From the NCBI RefSeq assembly GCF_003182275.1, contig NZ_QGTR01000007.1, positions 124,001-188,000 on the forward strand: 64,000 bases of DNA. The letters are read 5' to 3'. Within the stretch, counting starts at the first letter, position 1. The number at the start of each line of letters is the position of its first letter. The translations under genes were made by a program, and so were the position numbers. The notes beneath the pieces are model-generated. The model was not told the DNA's origin. It saw nothing but the letters and a program-made list of their open reading frames with translations, and did no database searches. Shown in pieces: positions 1 to 16,103 of this stretch. This DNA is from Hoeflea marina. GTDB taxonomy: Bacteria; Pseudomonadota; Alphaproteobacteria; Rhizobiales; Rhizobiaceae.

Positions 1-2397
<2,397 letters not shown>

Positions 2398-2719
2398 CAC
2401 AATGTTCCTGGGTTCATGTCAGGCCAAGCCTGGTTTCGGACACTTCCTCCAGCCCGAGTGAAGCAGTCCGCGCGTCCATATGCAATGAATGATTTCGTGC
2501 TGTCCATCCACCAGTTAAATCAATTAGATTGGCATTTTTCGAGGAGTAAACCGCAGATTCCGCTGGCGCAACGGCGATCCGGCGGGGGCAGGACAGACCG
2601 ATTCGAGGCTGCCGACGGCTGCCGGAAGAGGGGCCGCGGCCGGTCGCAATGCGGTGGCCGCCGCCGGCCGCTGGGTGTAGAAGCGAAGCCCGGTCCCTCG
2701 GGAATGGCGGAGACGGCAG
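2398..2719. other. Intergenic region between divergent glgP and cyclo-ligase genes
   Basis: This gap of 322 bases contains the start regions of two divergent genes. An AT-rich patch at about 2510-2555, unusual for this genome, is the likely promoter area. The right half is very GC-rich, with complementary GCGGCCGG and CCGGCCGC segments that could fold. I see no small ORF with a good ribosome site and no clear terminator. Confidence 0.4.
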
Positions 2720-3343
2720 ATGGAACCAGTCACGGCGCATGATGGCAGTGCCGAACACCGGCAGCAGGTGATGCGGTGGCGCAAGCTCGAACGCGCGCGA
2801 CTGCTGGCCGTGCGCATGTCGGTCGGTGCCGACCTGCGCCTGCAATGGTCGAAAAGCCTGGTGGCCCTTGTCGCCGACAGCGCCGACCTTGCCGACAGGA
2901 CGGTCAGTTTCTACTGGCCGTTCCGGGGCGAACCGGATCTGCGGCCGCTGGCCGCAATCGTGCTGGCGCGGGGCGGACGATGCGCGCTGCCGGTGGTGGT
3001 GGAGAAGGGCAAGCCGCTGGAGTTCTGGTCGTGGCAGCCCGGCGACGCGCTTGCCCCAGGCGTCTGGAACATCCCGATTCCGATAATCCGCGACACGGTC
3101 ATTCCCGACATCGTGCTGTCGCCGGTGGTTGGCTTTGACGCCGACCGCTACCGGCTGGGCTATGGCGGCGGCTTCTTCGACCGCACGCTCGCGGCGATGG
3201 CTGCCAGTCCGCTCGTCATCGGTGTCGGCTACGATCTGGCGCGGATGGACACCATCCACCCGCTGCCCCACGACATCGCCATGAGCCTGATCGTCACCGA
3301 ATCGGGGGTGCGGCCGATCCCCGCCGGCCGACAGAACGGATAG
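2720..3343 (+). CDS. 5-formyltetrahydrofolate cyclo-ligase family protein
   Basis: The family converts 5-formyl-THF to 5,10-methenyl-THF with ATP. The 207-residue protein shows the C-terminal family signature, [16 protein letters not shown] at about 147-162, followed by VIGVGYD. The start is supported by GGAG 7 bases upstream. The N-terminal basic ATP-binding part is less canonical ([14 protein letters not shown]), and the segment [14 protein letters not shown] replaces the usual one. It may therefore be the paralogous subfamily rather than the housekeeping enzyme that usually sits next to zapA in rhizobia. Its 3' end faces gltD, transcribed convergently. Confidence 0.82.
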   Translation: MEPVTAHDGSAEHRQQVMRWRKLERARLLAVRMSVGADLRLQWSKSLVALVADSADLADRTVSFYWPFRGEPDLRPLAAIVLARGGRCALPVVVEKGKPLEFWSWQPGDALAPGVWNIPIPIIRDTVIPDIVLSPVVGFDADRYRLGYGGGFFDRTLAAMAASPLVIGVGYDLARMDTIHPLPHDIAMSLIVTESGVRPIPAGRQNG

Positions 3344-3443
3344 CGCCGCCAGGCTTGCTCCCGTGCACGGGTGGCCGGGACGCCAGCGGTGCGGTGCGGA
3401 CACGCGCCGCGCGCCGTGGCACGCGGCGGGAAGGGGGCAGGCG

Positions 3444-4898
3444 TCAACGCGGCAGGTCGGTCGCGCCCATCAGCTTGAGATCGATTTCGCGGGCCGCCTG
3501 GCGACCCTCGCGGATCGCCCAGACCACCAGCGACTGGCCGCGGCGGACGTCGCCGGCCGCCCACAGCTTCGGCACCGAGGTTTCGTAGTCCTGTTCGTTG
3601 GCAACCACGTTGGCCGAGCCGCGGCGGTCGGTGTTCATGGTCAGCCTGCCGTCGAGTTCCTTGATGACGCTGCTGTCATCTGGACCGCGGAAGCCGATGG
3701 CGACGAACACCAGGTCGGCCTTGATGATGAATTCGGATCCGGCGATCGGCTTGCGGTGTTCATCGACCTGGCAGCACTTGACGCCGGTGAGGATGCCGTT
3801 CTCGCCGACAAGCGCCAGGGTACCGACCTGGAATTCCCGCACCACGCCTTCGGCCTGGGAGGAGGAGGTCCGCATCTTGGTGGCCCAATAGGGCCAGACG
3901 GCGAGCTTGTCCTCCTTTTCCGGAGGCTGCGGGCGGATGTCGAGCTGCGACACGCGCACGGCACCCTGGCGGAAGGCGGTGCCGACGCAGTCGGACGCCG
4001 TGTCGCCGCCGCCGATGACGACCACATGCTTGCCGCCGGCGATCACCGGCTCGGACGCCCAGAGCACGCTGTCGCCGCGCTCGCGGCCGACCCGCTTGTT
4101 CTGCTGGACGAGATAGGGCATGGCGTCATGGACGCCGATCAGTTCGACGCCGGGTATGCCGACATCGCGCGGCTTCTCCGAGCCGCCGCAATAGAGCACC
4201 GCATCGTAACTGGACAGCAGCTCCTCGGCGGTCTTGTCGACGCCGACATTGACGTTGCAGAAGAAGGTGACGCCTTCGCCTTCCATCTGCTCGACCCGGC
4301 GGTCGATGAAGTGCTTCTCCATCTTGAAATCGGGAATGCCGAAGCGCAGCAGACCGCCGGGGCGGCTTTCACGCTCGTAGACATGCACCGCATGACCGGC
4401 GCGGGCCAGCTGCTGGGCGGCGGCAAGCCCGGCGGGTCCCGAACCGATGATGGCCACCTGCTTGCCGGTCTTGCGCAGCACCGGCTGCGGCACGATGAAG
4501 CCCATTTCATAGGCCTTGTCGGCAATCGCCTGCTCGACCGTCTTGATGGCGACGGGCGCATCCTCGAGGTTGAGGGTGCAGGCCTCCTCGCAGGGCGCCG
4601 GGCAGATGCGCCCGGTGAATTCGGGGAAGTTGTTGGTCGAATGCAGGTTGCGGATCGCCTCTTCCCACTTGTTGTTGTAGACGAGGTCGTTCCAGTCGGG
4701 GATCTGGTTGTGCACCGGGCAGCCTGTCGGGCCATGGCAGTAGGGGATGCCGCAATCCATGCAGCGCGCCGCCTGCTTGACGACCTCCTGGTCGGTCATG
4801 CGGATGGTGAACTCGCGGAAATGGCGGATGCGGTCGGACGCCGGCTGATACTTCGCCGTCTGCCGGTCGATCTCCATGAAACCTGTAACTTTACCCAT
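3444..4898 (-). CDS. gltD: glutamate synthase (NADPH) small subunit
   Basis: Electron-input subunit of GOGAT: takes electrons from NADPH through FAD and iron-sulfur clusters to the large subunit for making glutamate from glutamine and 2-oxoglutarate. The 484 residues match the usual length. Visible parts are the N-terminal cysteine groups for the 4Fe-4S clusters (CMDCGIPYC near 47-55 and CPAPCEEAC near 98-106), the FAD-binding [10 protein letters not shown] near 152, and the NADPH-binding [11 protein letters not shown] near 293. It starts 9 bases after the gltB stop on the same strand, so the two form a gltB-gltD operon. Confidence 0.97.
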   Translation of the reverse strand: MGKVTGFMEIDRQTAKYQPASDRIRHFREFTIRMTDQEVVKQAARCMDCGIPYCHGPTGCPVHNQIPDWNDLVYNNKWEEAIRNLHSTNNFPEFTGRICPAPCEEACTLNLEDAPVAIKTVEQAIADKAYEMGFIVPQPVLRKTGKQVAIIGSGPAGLAAAQQLARAGHAVHVYERESRPGGLLRFGIPDFKMEKHFIDRRVEQMEGEGVTFFCNVNVGVDKTAEELLSSYDAVLYCGGSEKPRDVGIPGVELIGVHDAMPYLVQQNKRVGRERGDSVLWASEPVIAGGKHVVVIGGGDTASDCVGTAFRQGAVRVSQLDIRPQPPEKEDKLAVWPYWATKMRTSSSQAEGVVREFQVGTLALVGENGILTGVKCCQVDEHRKPIAGSEFIIKADLVFVAIGFRGPDDSSVIKELDGRLTMNTDRRGSANVVANEQDYETSVPKLWAAGDVRRGQSLVVWAIREGRQAAREIDLKLMGATDLPR

Positions 4899-4907
4899 GA
4901 TCGTATC

Positions 4908-9626
<4,719 letters not shown>

Positions 9627-10185
9627 CCTCATTCCCCCTCTGGACGCCCGCTGGGCGATCCCGGCGCACCGCAGCCCGCAAGGGCGGAGGTGCGGCAATC
9701 CGGATGGCATTTCGTCTGGTCACGTGCTGCGCCGGTGACTGGTTATCACCCGGTCGACGCTGCCGTATTCATATCACGGCAGGGCCTGCCGGTCACGGAC
9801 GACCGGGCGGACCCTGGGCCATTTCCCTCCTTCCGCCGGTGCGGCAGTTGCTGCCGTGGCCGCCGGAGGCAAATAGGACAGTAAGGCTGTCCTATTTCCA
9901 ATGCTCTATGACAGAATGCCGACCGCAAGGCAAGGGCGGGACTGCAATTTTCACCAGTCTTAAGACCGGATATGGCGCAAAATTGCGTGTAGGCGAATTA
10001 TAATTGCGTATCGAAGCACTATTCGGATTTATTGCGAGCCAAAGCGACTATTCCCCGCGCCCGGAATGCGCGGAGAGCCAGCCCGTCTCGGTCCGGCTGC
10101 GAGAGGGCCAGAATTTCCGAGCTTTGCTCAAGCCGGAATCTGCGATAGGCGGGAGGGCAGTTTCCGCTCAACGCACGAGGCCGAC
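9627..10185. other. Intergenic region between divergent gltB and aldolase gene
   Basis: 559 bases without a gene. The gltB side is GC-rich. From about 9870 rightwards the sequence becomes AT-rich and contains the perfect palindrome listed separately and a TATAAT-like block inside GCGAATTATAATTGCG near 9994. The latter is a plausible -10 region for the rightward gene. No credible small ORF was found. Confidence 0.5.
9871..9897. promoter_or_regulatory. Perfect palindrome, probable operator between gltB and aldolase gene
   Basis: AAATAGGACAG, five bases TAAGG, then CTGTCCTATTT: two exactly complementary 11-base arms. No T-run follows, and its position is 245-290 bases from both divergent start codons. 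A dimeric regulator site is therefore more likely than a terminator. I do not know which regulator family binds this motif. Confidence 0.6.
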
Positions 10186-11235
10186 ATGATCTTCACATCC
10201 GACAACTGGGCCGGCGCGCATCCCGCCATTTCCCGCGGTCTGGAGGCAAATGCATCCGGCTTCGCGGCCGCATACGGAACCAGCGAACTGGACCGCAAGG
10301 TGGAAGCGACGTTCAACCGCATTTTCGGGCGCGAGGTGGCGGTGTTCTTCGTCGGAACCGGAACGGCGGCCAACTCGCTGGCCCTGTCGAGCATCAACCG
10401 TCCCGGCGGTGTCAGCTTCTGCCACCGGGAGGCGCATGTGATCGAGGACGAGTGCGGCGCGCCGGAATACTTCACCCATGGTGCCCGTCTGGTGCCGGTG
10501 GATGGGGCCTACGGCAAGATCGATCCGGAAACGCTGGAATCGGAGATCGGACGCTTCCCCCCGGGCTTCGTCCACGCCGGACAGCCGATGGCCATCACCA
10601 TCACCCAGTCCACGGAGATCGGCACGGTCTACAGCGCCGATGAAATCCGGGCGATCTCGGCCATCGCGAAGGCGCACGGGTTGCCGTTGCACATGGATGG
10701 GGCCCGATTCGCCAACGCCCTGGTGGCGCTCGATCTGTCGCCGGACGAGATGACCGCCGACCTCGGCATCGACATCGTTTCCTTCGGCGGCACCAAGAAC
10801 GGCTGCTGGTGTGCGGAGGCACTGGTGTTCATGGACCCGGCGATGGCGCGGGATCTGCCCTTCATCCGCAAGCGAGCCGCACAGCTCTTCTCCAAGAGCC
10901 GGTTCATCGCCGCGCAGTTCGAGGCCTATTTCGAGGGCGATCTCTGGCTTGACCTGGCCCGTCACGCCAATGCCATGTCGGCGCGACTGCAGGCCGGCAT
11001 CAAGGCCTCGTCCGGCGCACGGCTCGGATGGGAAGGTCCCGCCAACGAGACCTTCGCGGTGATGGGCAAGGCCAAGGCCGCGCATCTGAGGGAGCTCGGA
11101 GCGATGTTCTATGACTGGAACCTGCCGCGCTCCAATCGCGGACTGACCACCCCGGATGAGACGCTGGCCCGGCTGGTGACGAGCTTTGCCACCACCGCCG
11201 ATGATGTCGACCGCTTCATCGAGGCCCTGGGCTGA
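10186..11235 (+). CDS. ltaE: low-specificity L-threonine aldolase family, PLP-dependent
   Basis: Probably cleaves L-threonine or L-allo-threonine to glycine and acetaldehyde; the family also contains related beta-eliminating lyases. It is a fold-type I PLP protein of 349 residues starting MIFTSDNWAG. Recognisable parts are the glycine-rich FVGTGTAANSLAL cofactor loop near 53, the aspartate region LHMDGARFANAL near 165, and the Schiff-base lysine in SFGGTKNG near 202. The ATG at 10186 is chosen because the family begins just before the FTSDN segment; upstream in-frame codons have no family match. It is transcribed away from gltB. Confidence 0.85.
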   Translation: MIFTSDNWAGAHPAISRGLEANASGFAAAYGTSELDRKVEATFNRIFGREVAVFFVGTGTAANSLALSSINRPGGVSFCHREAHVIEDECGAPEYFTHGARLVPVDGAYGKIDPETLESEIGRFPPGFVHAGQPMAITITQSTEIGTVYSADEIRAISAIAKAHGLPLHMDGARFANALVALDLSPDEMTADLGIDIVSFGGTKNGCWCAEALVFMDPAMARDLPFIRKRAAQLFSKSRFIAAQFEAYFEGDLWLDLARHANAMSARLQAGIKASSGARLGWEGPANETFAVMGKAKAAHLRELGAMFYDWNLPRSNRGLTTPDETLARLVTSFATTADDVDRFIEALG

Positions 11236-11462
11236 GAGCCGGCCCTGCGCCGCGCTGACCTGTCCCGACTGCCGCCTCGCTGTTCGCGCTGTCAGGACAC
11301 GCGCCGTCGAAGACTCACATCGTCATCACGCCGGCCTCACGTGCAAGTGACCCCGGATAACGGCGGCTTGATTTCCAGTTGATTGCGCAATTGGCGATGC
11401 TTCAACTGCCGGAGACGGAAGTCGCGGCACGAAAGTTTCAACAGATCATCCAGGAGAACAGC

Positions 11463-11756
11463 ATGTCCAGCAAAACAGCACTCGGCGCATCCGCCCTCGC
11501 AGGCGCCGTCGCCATGGCGCTTTCCGGCGCAACCTTCTTCAACTCGGCGGATCATGCCGTTGCCGCCGACGGCAAGGAAAAATGCTACGGTGTGGCGCTC
11601 GCCGGCAAGAACGATTGCGCCGCCGGCGCCGGCACCACATGCGCAGGCACCTCGAAAGTCGACTATCAGGCCAATGCCTGGTCCTATGTCGACGCAGGCA
11701 CCTGCGGCAAGATGGACTTCGGCAACGGCCACATGGGCACGACGGAAGCCATGTAA
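11463..11756 (+). CDS. bufA: bufferin precursor peptide (DUF2282 type)
   Basis: Small exported RiPP precursor of 97 residues. Residues 1-35 form a signal peptide ending AVAA. The mature part starts [17 protein letters not shown] and carries four cysteines, Cys41, Cys52, Cys60 and Cys81, with the EKCYG and KNDCAAG blocks typical of DUF2282. In the described Caulobacter system, cysteines of this kind of peptide are modified by an MNIO enzyme, and the product sequesters copper in the periplasm. Here the next three genes are the expected MNIO, partner and DoxX genes. A strong AGGAGA lies 6 bases before the ATG. Function in this organism is inferred from family and context. Confidence 0.9.
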   Translation: MSSKTALGASALAGAVAMALSGATFFNSADHAVAADGKEKCYGVALAGKNDCAAGAGTTCAGTSKVDYQANAWSYVDAGTCGKMDFGNGHMGTTEAM

Positions 11757-11803
11757 GCCCAAGGTCGGGGCCTGACGCAAGCAATCGAAACGGGAGTACG
11801 GAC

Positions 11804-12724
11804 ATGACGCGCAAGGACATCCGGATCCAGACCGTCGGTGGCACCCGTTTCCCTGAGGCTCCGCTCCCGCCACGTGCGGGGGCGGGACTGAAGGGCGACC
11901 ATGTCGACCAGATCCTCGCAGACGATTACCGCATCGGCTTTCTCGAGGTCCATGCCGAAAACTACATGGGGGATGGCGGCCCGGCGCACCGGGCGCTCTC
12001 GGCGATCCGGAGGGAGTTTCCGCTCTCCGTCCATGGCGTCGGCCTGTCGATCGGCTCGGAACGAGGGCTCGATCCCGCTCATCTCGATCGCCTGGCGCGG
12101 GTGGTCGAACGCTACGAGCCGGCGCTGGTCTCGGAACATCTCGCCTGGTCGAGCCATGATGCCGGATATCTCAACGACCTGCTGCCGGTGCCCTATGACC
12201 GGTCGACGCTCGACCGGGTGGTCGCGCACATCTCTGAGGTGCAGGGCCGGCTGAAGCGCAGGATCCTGCTTGAAAATCCCTCCACCTATGTCGCCTTCGA
12301 GGGCTCGACCATGGGCGAAACCGAATTCATCGCCGAGGTGGCCCGCCGCTCGGGGTGCGGCCTGCTGCTCGACATCAACAATGTCTATGTTTCCGCCACC
12401 AATCACGGCTGGAAACCGATGAACTATCTGCGCGACTTTCCGCTCGAACTGGTGGAAGAAATCCACCTCGCCGGCCATTCGGAGGATGTCGACGACGAGG
12501 GCGACCGGCTGCTGATCGACGCCCATGACCGACCGGTCTCGAGCGATGTCTGGAGCCTCTACGATGTGGTCATCAGCCAGATCGGGCCTGTGCCGACGCT
12601 GATCGAATGGGACAATGACGTGCCGGACTGGCCGGTTTTGCGGCGCGAGGCGCAAGCCGCCGACGCCATCCTCGCTGCCCGCGGCCCCGCGTCGCTCTTG
12701 GGGTCGCGCCATGCCAGCGCCTGA
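11804..12724 (+). CDS. bufB: MNIO (DUF692) maturation enzyme of the bufferin
   Basis: TIM-barrel multinuclear non-heme iron oxidative enzyme, 306 residues, of the family that includes MbnB of methanobactin synthesis. It is expected to oxidise cysteines of the bufA product in the cytoplasm before export. Conserved metal-site segments are visible: EVHAENYMGDGG near 45, SVHGVGLSIG near 75, LVSEHLAWS near 106, LLENPSTYV near 155, LLLDINNVYVSA near 187 and EIHLAGHSED near 217. It starts 47 bases after bufA with GGGAG upstream and overlaps bufC by 14 bases, suggesting translational coupling. Confidence 0.92.
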   Translation: MTRKDIRIQTVGGTRFPEAPLPPRAGAGLKGDHVDQILADDYRIGFLEVHAENYMGDGGPAHRALSAIRREFPLSVHGVGLSIGSERGLDPAHLDRLARVVERYEPALVSEHLAWSSHDAGYLNDLLPVPYDRSTLDRVVAHISEVQGRLKRRILLENPSTYVAFEGSTMGETEFIAEVARRSGCGLLLDINNVYVSATNHGWKPMNYLRDFPLELVEEIHLAGHSEDVDDEGDRLLIDAHDRPVSSDVWSLYDVVISQIGPVPTLIEWDNDVPDWPVLRREAQAADAILAARGPASLLGSRHASA

Positions 12725-13520
12725 TCGGGCCGCCGCGGCCGGCGGAATGCAGGCCGGCTTCGCCGCGTCGCTGCTGGCGCCGGATCTGCCCGTTCCCGCC
12801 GGTGTCGTGGGCCCGCGCGGAAAGAAGGCCGGGAAGCGCTTCGCAGTCTACCGCAACAATGTCGCCGTCGGGCTCGCCGGCGCGCTCGGCGACATCTTTC
12901 CTGTTGTGCGCAAACTGGTGGGCGACGGCTTCTTCCGGGCCATGGCCCTGGTCTATGTCGCCCAGGAGCCGCCGGGCTCGCCTCTGATGTTTGAATACGG
13001 GCAGGGCTTCGCCGCCTTTCTGGAGGATTTCGAGCCGGTGTCTCAACTGCTCTATCTGCCGGACGTCGCCCGGCTGGAACGGGCCTGGCTCGATGCTTTC
13101 CATGCCGCCGATGTCGAGCCGCTGGATCCGGGCGCGCTGGGCCGGGTCGCGCCGGAAGCGCTGGCCGAGCTGACCTTCACGGTCCATCCAGCAACCCGGA
13201 TCATCGACAGCGATTTCGCCATCGTATCGATTTTCTCGGCCAGTCGCGAAGATCAGGACATCAGCGGCATCAGGCCGCGCCAGGCCCAGTCGGCGCTGGT
13301 GACGCGACCCGGGGACTGGGTCGAGGTCCGCGGCCTGCCGCCGGGCGCCTCCACCCTGTTCAAGGCGCTGATCGCCGGCGTTCGTCTCGGCGAGGCTGCC
13401 GGGGACGCGCTTGCCGCCCATCCGCAGTTCGACCTCCCCGCCGCGCTCGCCGCGATGCTGGAGGCAGGAGTTTTCATCAGATGCGCCGCCCGCGCGCCAG
13501 CAGGGAGCCTTTCGGCATGA
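12711..13520 (+). CDS. bufC: DUF2063 partner protein of the MNIO enzyme
   Basis: 269 residues. The N-terminal DUF2063 domain (about 12-105, with KRFAVYRNNV and FPVVRKLVG) is the usual companion of DUF692 enzymes, related to MbnC, and is thought to recruit the precursor peptide to the maturase. The C-terminal half looks like the peptide-recognition half of this family. The annotation name 'putative DNA-binding' is historical and does not fit the context. It begins inside the end of bufB and its stop codon overlaps the ATG of bufD, so bufB, bufC and bufD are probably translated together. Confidence 0.88.
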   Translation: MPAPDRAAAAGGMQAGFAASLLAPDLPVPAGVVGPRGKKAGKRFAVYRNNVAVGLAGALGDIFPVVRKLVGDGFFRAMALVYVAQEPPGSPLMFEYGQGFAAFLEDFEPVSQLLYLPDVARLERAWLDAFHAADVEPLDPGALGRVAPEALAELTFTVHPATRIIDSDFAIVSIFSASREDQDISGIRPRQAQSALVTRPGDWVEVRGLPPGASTLFKALIAGVRLGEAAGDALAAHPQFDLPAALAAMLEAGVFIRCAARAPAGSLSA

Positions 13521-14113
13521 CCCGTCTCTCGACCTTCATCGTCGCCCTTCACCACCGCTTCTTCACCACGCTTGAACGGCTGCTCGAGGGCTGGTTCATG
13601 GGCCTGCTCTCGCGTTTCGTCTTCGCCGCGGTACTGTGGGGTTATTTCCTCAGCTCCGCCGGCACCAAGGTCGGCGAGGGGTTGTCGGGATTCTTCCAGA
13701 TATCGCCCGGCGCCTACTACCAGATCGCGCTTCCGGCGGTGGAGGCCGCCGGCGGAGACGTCGAAGCCGTGGCCTTCCTGCCCTGGGGCCTGATCGTCAC
13801 GCTCGGAACCTACGCCGAGTTCATCCTGCCGGTGCTGATCATCGCCGGCCTTTTCGCGCGGGTCGCGTCGCTGGGGATGCTCATCTTCATCGGGGTGCAG
13901 ACGCTGGTCGACGTCACCGTCCACATGGTGGGCCCCGAGACGGTGGGCGCGCTGTTCGACCGCTTCCCCGACGGACTGGTGGCCGACCAGCGATTGTTGT
14001 GGGCCGTGCCGCTCGTCTATGTGGCGGTCAAGGGCCCGGGGATGATCTCGCTGGATCATCTGCTCGCCCGCTCGCGGCTGGCGCCGCTCCGCGGCGGCCC
14101 CGTCGCTGCCTGA
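13517..14113 (+). CDS. bufD: DoxX-family membrane protein of the bufferin operon
   Basis: 198 residues with about four hydrophobic segments: near 30-50, 85-105, 110-130 and 160-180. The DoxX-like arrangement ends with a short cytoplasmic tail. DoxX genes often close bufferin operons; the role may be redox or membrane handling of the metal-peptide system but is not settled. It begins with an ATGA overlap with bufC, which fixes the start. Just downstream lies a GC-rich hairpin before the convergent hsp20 gene. Confidence 0.82.
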   Translation: MTRLSTFIVALHHRFFTTLERLLEGWFMGLLSRFVFAAVLWGYFLSSAGTKVGEGLSGFFQISPGAYYQIALPAVEAAGGDVEAVAFLPWGLIVTLGTYAEFILPVLIIAGLFARVASLGMLIFIGVQTLVDVTVHMVGPETVGALFDRFPDGLVADQRLLWAVPLVYVAVKGPGMISLDHLLARSRLAPLRGGPVAA

Positions 14114-14132
14114 CTGGTTCCAAAGACAGAAC

Positions 14133-14154
14133 GGCGCCCGGTCGCCCGGACGCC
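14133..14154. terminator. Hairpin between convergent bufD and hsp20
   Basis: GGCGCCCGG and CCGGACGCC form a stem with one mismatch around the loop TCGC. It lies 20 bases after the bufD stop and 24 before the hsp20 stop codon. There is no strong T-run, so termination is probable but not certain. Confidence 0.4.
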
Positions 14155-14177
14155 GCCCTTCATAACCCTCTCGGGCC

Positions 14178-14645
14178 TCAGGCCGTCTTGGCTTCGATCT
14201 GCTGCGGCTTGGCGCCGGCATCCTTGCGGATCTCGATCCGGCGCGGCTTCATCGCTTCGGGCAGCTCGCGCACCAGGTCGATATGCAGGAGCCCGTTGCG
14301 CAGGCTGGCGCCGGTCACTTCCACGTGGTCGGCCAGCTGGAAGCGGCGTTCGAAGGTGCGCTTGGCAATACCGCGATACAGATACTCGGTCTTGTCGGCG
14401 TCCTTCTCATCGGCCTTCTCGCCCTTGACGGTCAGCGCATGTTCACGCGCCTCGATCGAGATTTCCGATTCGTCGAAACCGGCCACCGCCATGGTGATGC
14501 GGTAGGCGTTTTCTCCGGTCAGCTCGATGTTGTAGGGCGGGTAGGTCTGCGCCTGCTCGGGCGCGGCCAGGCTGTCGAGCATGGTGGCAAGGCGGTCGAA
14601 GCCGACCGTCGAACGGTAGAGGGGTGAAAAGTCAACGTGACGCAT
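14178..14645 (-). CDS. small heat shock protein, Hsp20/IbpA class A
   Basis: ATP-independent holdase that keeps unfolding proteins soluble. The 155 residues hold a central alpha-crystallin domain (about 37-130), with the family opening [20 protein letters not shown], the A-type segment [17 protein letters not shown] and the conserved GLLHIDL close to the C-terminal side. The gene is monocistronic. Its upstream region has a heat-shock sigma factor promoter and a leader with the hallmark of a ROSE thermometer, so control is probably both transcriptional and translational. Confidence 0.95.
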   Translation of the reverse strand: MRHVDFSPLYRSTVGFDRLATMLDSLAAPEQAQTYPPYNIELTGENAYRITMAVAGFDESEISIEAREHALTVKGEKADEKDADKTEYLYRGIAKRTFERRFQLADHVEVTGASLRNGLLHIDLVRELPEAMKPRRIEIRKDAGAKPQQIEAKTA

Positions 14646-14746
14646 GGTGTCCTCCTTCAGAGCAACATTGGGTGCGTTGGTGGTCCGTCGAACATCCCGC
14701 GAATGGGCGATGGTCTGGACCAGCAGGCCCGGTATGGCGCCTGCAC
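14646..14746 (-). promoter_or_regulatory. ROSE-type RNA thermometer in the hsp20 5' leader
   Basis: The leader is about 100 bases. Its last part reads, on the minus strand, TTGCTCTGAAGGAGGA (14650-14665), 5 bases before the ATG. Pairing TTGCTCT with AGGAGGA, with a G opposite G and a bulged C, masks the ribosome site. This is the conserved 3' hairpin of rhizobial ROSE elements, which lie in front of hsp20 genes. The upstream part is rich in complementary GC segments. Folding was judged by eye. Confidence 0.7.
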
Positions 14747-14751
14747 GACCA

Positions 14752-14780
14752 ATGTGGGAACTGCTTTTCCGCGGTTCAAG
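14752..14780 (-). promoter_or_regulatory. RpoH (sigma-32) type heat-shock promoter for hsp20
   Basis: On the minus strand CTTGAA (14775-14780) and CCCACAT (14752-14758) are separated by 16 bases. This matches the alphaproteobacterial RpoH pattern, and the expected start is near 14745, giving a leader of about 100 bases. Confidence 0.7.
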
Positions 14781-15039
14781 AGCCTGCGTCCGAACATTGC
14801 CGCGTCCATGAACGCCGGATGAACGAACAGTTCGGACTGTGTTCAGACGCCGCCGGGCATGATCGGGTCATCAGGTGCTCATCCACCTGATCGGCCGGAG
14901 CATCCCGTCCCTTCAGTTCCGGTCGCTTACAGCCGGAGTCGCCTGTGCGGCTCCGGCTCCTTTTTGCCTTGAGCACGGCCGTCCGACAGGCGGTGGCACG
15001 CTTTTCCTTTTGACCTGCCCCCGGCGAAGCTTTAATCGA

Positions 15040-16101
15040 ATGGCCATGGAACAATCAGACCCAGGCGTGCTGTTCTCGACGGCGGACAATCCGACGCCGG
15101 GGAATCATGTTTCGGGTTATTTCACCACCTTCGACCGGCGGCGCTTGCGCTATGCGATCTTCAAGACCGAGAAGACCGTGGCGCGCGGGACGATCGTGCT
15201 GCTGCAGGGCCGCAACGAAACCATCGAGAAATATTACGAGACCATCCGCCATTTCACCGCCCGCGGCCTTTGGGTTGCCACCTTCGACTGGCGCGGGCAG
15301 GGCGGCTCGCCGCGGCTGCTGAAGAACCCGCTGCGCGGCCATGTCCGCCGGTTCGCCGATTTCGAACGCGATCTGACCGTCTTTCTCGAAACCATCGTCC
15401 TTCCCGAGACCCGGCTGCCGTTCTTTCTGGTGGCCCATTCGATGGGATCGCTCGTCGCCCTGTCAGCAGCGCCGAAGCTTGCCAACCGGATCGAGCGGAT
15501 GGCGCTGGTGGCGCCATTCGTCGCCATGTCGGGGCTGCCGGTCAGCGCCGGCACGCTCGGAGTGATGGCGCGCATGCTCAGCAGCATCGGTCTTGGCTGG
15601 CTCAGGCTCAGCCGGGACGGGTTTCCCAGGCCATTCGCCGACAACGCGCTGACCAGCGATCGGCAGCGGTTCGAGCGCAATCAGGGAATCATTCTGACGC
15701 ATCCCGGGCTGCGGCAGGGCCCGGCGACGGTGAGATGGGTGCTGGAAATGAGCCGCGCCATCCGCCGCGTCAATCGCTTCGATCACCTCGACCGCATAAG
15801 GGTGCCGACGCTCCTGATCGCCGCAGGAAACGACAGCATCGTCGATGTGCGCGCCGTCACCGGGCTGGCCAATCGCTTCCGGGCGGGCAGCGCAATCACC
15901 ATCGATGGGGCCAGGCACGAACTGCTGCAGGAAGCCGACCGCTACCGGCTGCCAACCCTGGCGGCGATCGATGCCTTCATTCCGGTCGACCAGTCCGACG
16001 AACCCGCGGCCAAGTCCCGCGATGCCGCCGCGGCTGGAGCGTTCGCAGACGAAGCGAGCCGCACTTCGTCCCGGGACAATGAGACAGGCCAAGAACTCTA
16101 A
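15040..16101 (+). CDS. alpha/beta hydrolase, PldB/monoacylglycerol-lipase-like
   Basis: 353 residues with the lysophospholipase-L2/monoacylglycerol lipase fold. The nucleophile serine lies in VAHSMGSLVAL near 131, the oxyanion region is VLLQGRNETIEKYYE near 49, and FDWRGQGGSPR near 84 is typical of this subgroup. A late aspartate (AAGNDSIVD) and histidine (GARHELLQE) complete the triad. The substrate is probably a lysophospholipid or monoglyceride, but this cannot be fixed from sequence. The start is uncertain: ATG 15040 or 15046, neither with a strong ribosome site. The last 40 residues are low-complexity. Confidence 0.85.
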   Translation: MAMEQSDPGVLFSTADNPTPGNHVSGYFTTFDRRRLRYAIFKTEKTVARGTIVLLQGRNETIEKYYETIRHFTARGLWVATFDWRGQGGSPRLLKNPLRGHVRRFADFERDLTVFLETIVLPETRLPFFLVAHSMGSLVALSAAPKLANRIERMALVAPFVAMSGLPVSAGTLGVMARMLSSIGLGWLRLSRDGFPRPFADNALTSDRQRFERNQGIILTHPGLRQGPATVRWVLEMSRAIRRVNRFDHLDRIRVPTLLIAAGNDSIVDVRAVTGLANRFRAGSAITIDGARHELLQEADRYRLPTLAAIDAFIPVDQSDEPAAKSRDAAAAGAFADEASRTSSRDNETGQEL

Positions 16102-16103
16102 AG

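Noticed and set aside
2398-2719. 6S RNA upstream of the cyclo-ligase gene
   Set aside because: 6S RNA often precedes this gene in Proteobacteria and part of the gap can fold. I could not see the long closing helix with a central bubble, and this may not be the housekeeping cyclo-ligase. A cmscan with RF00013 would decide.
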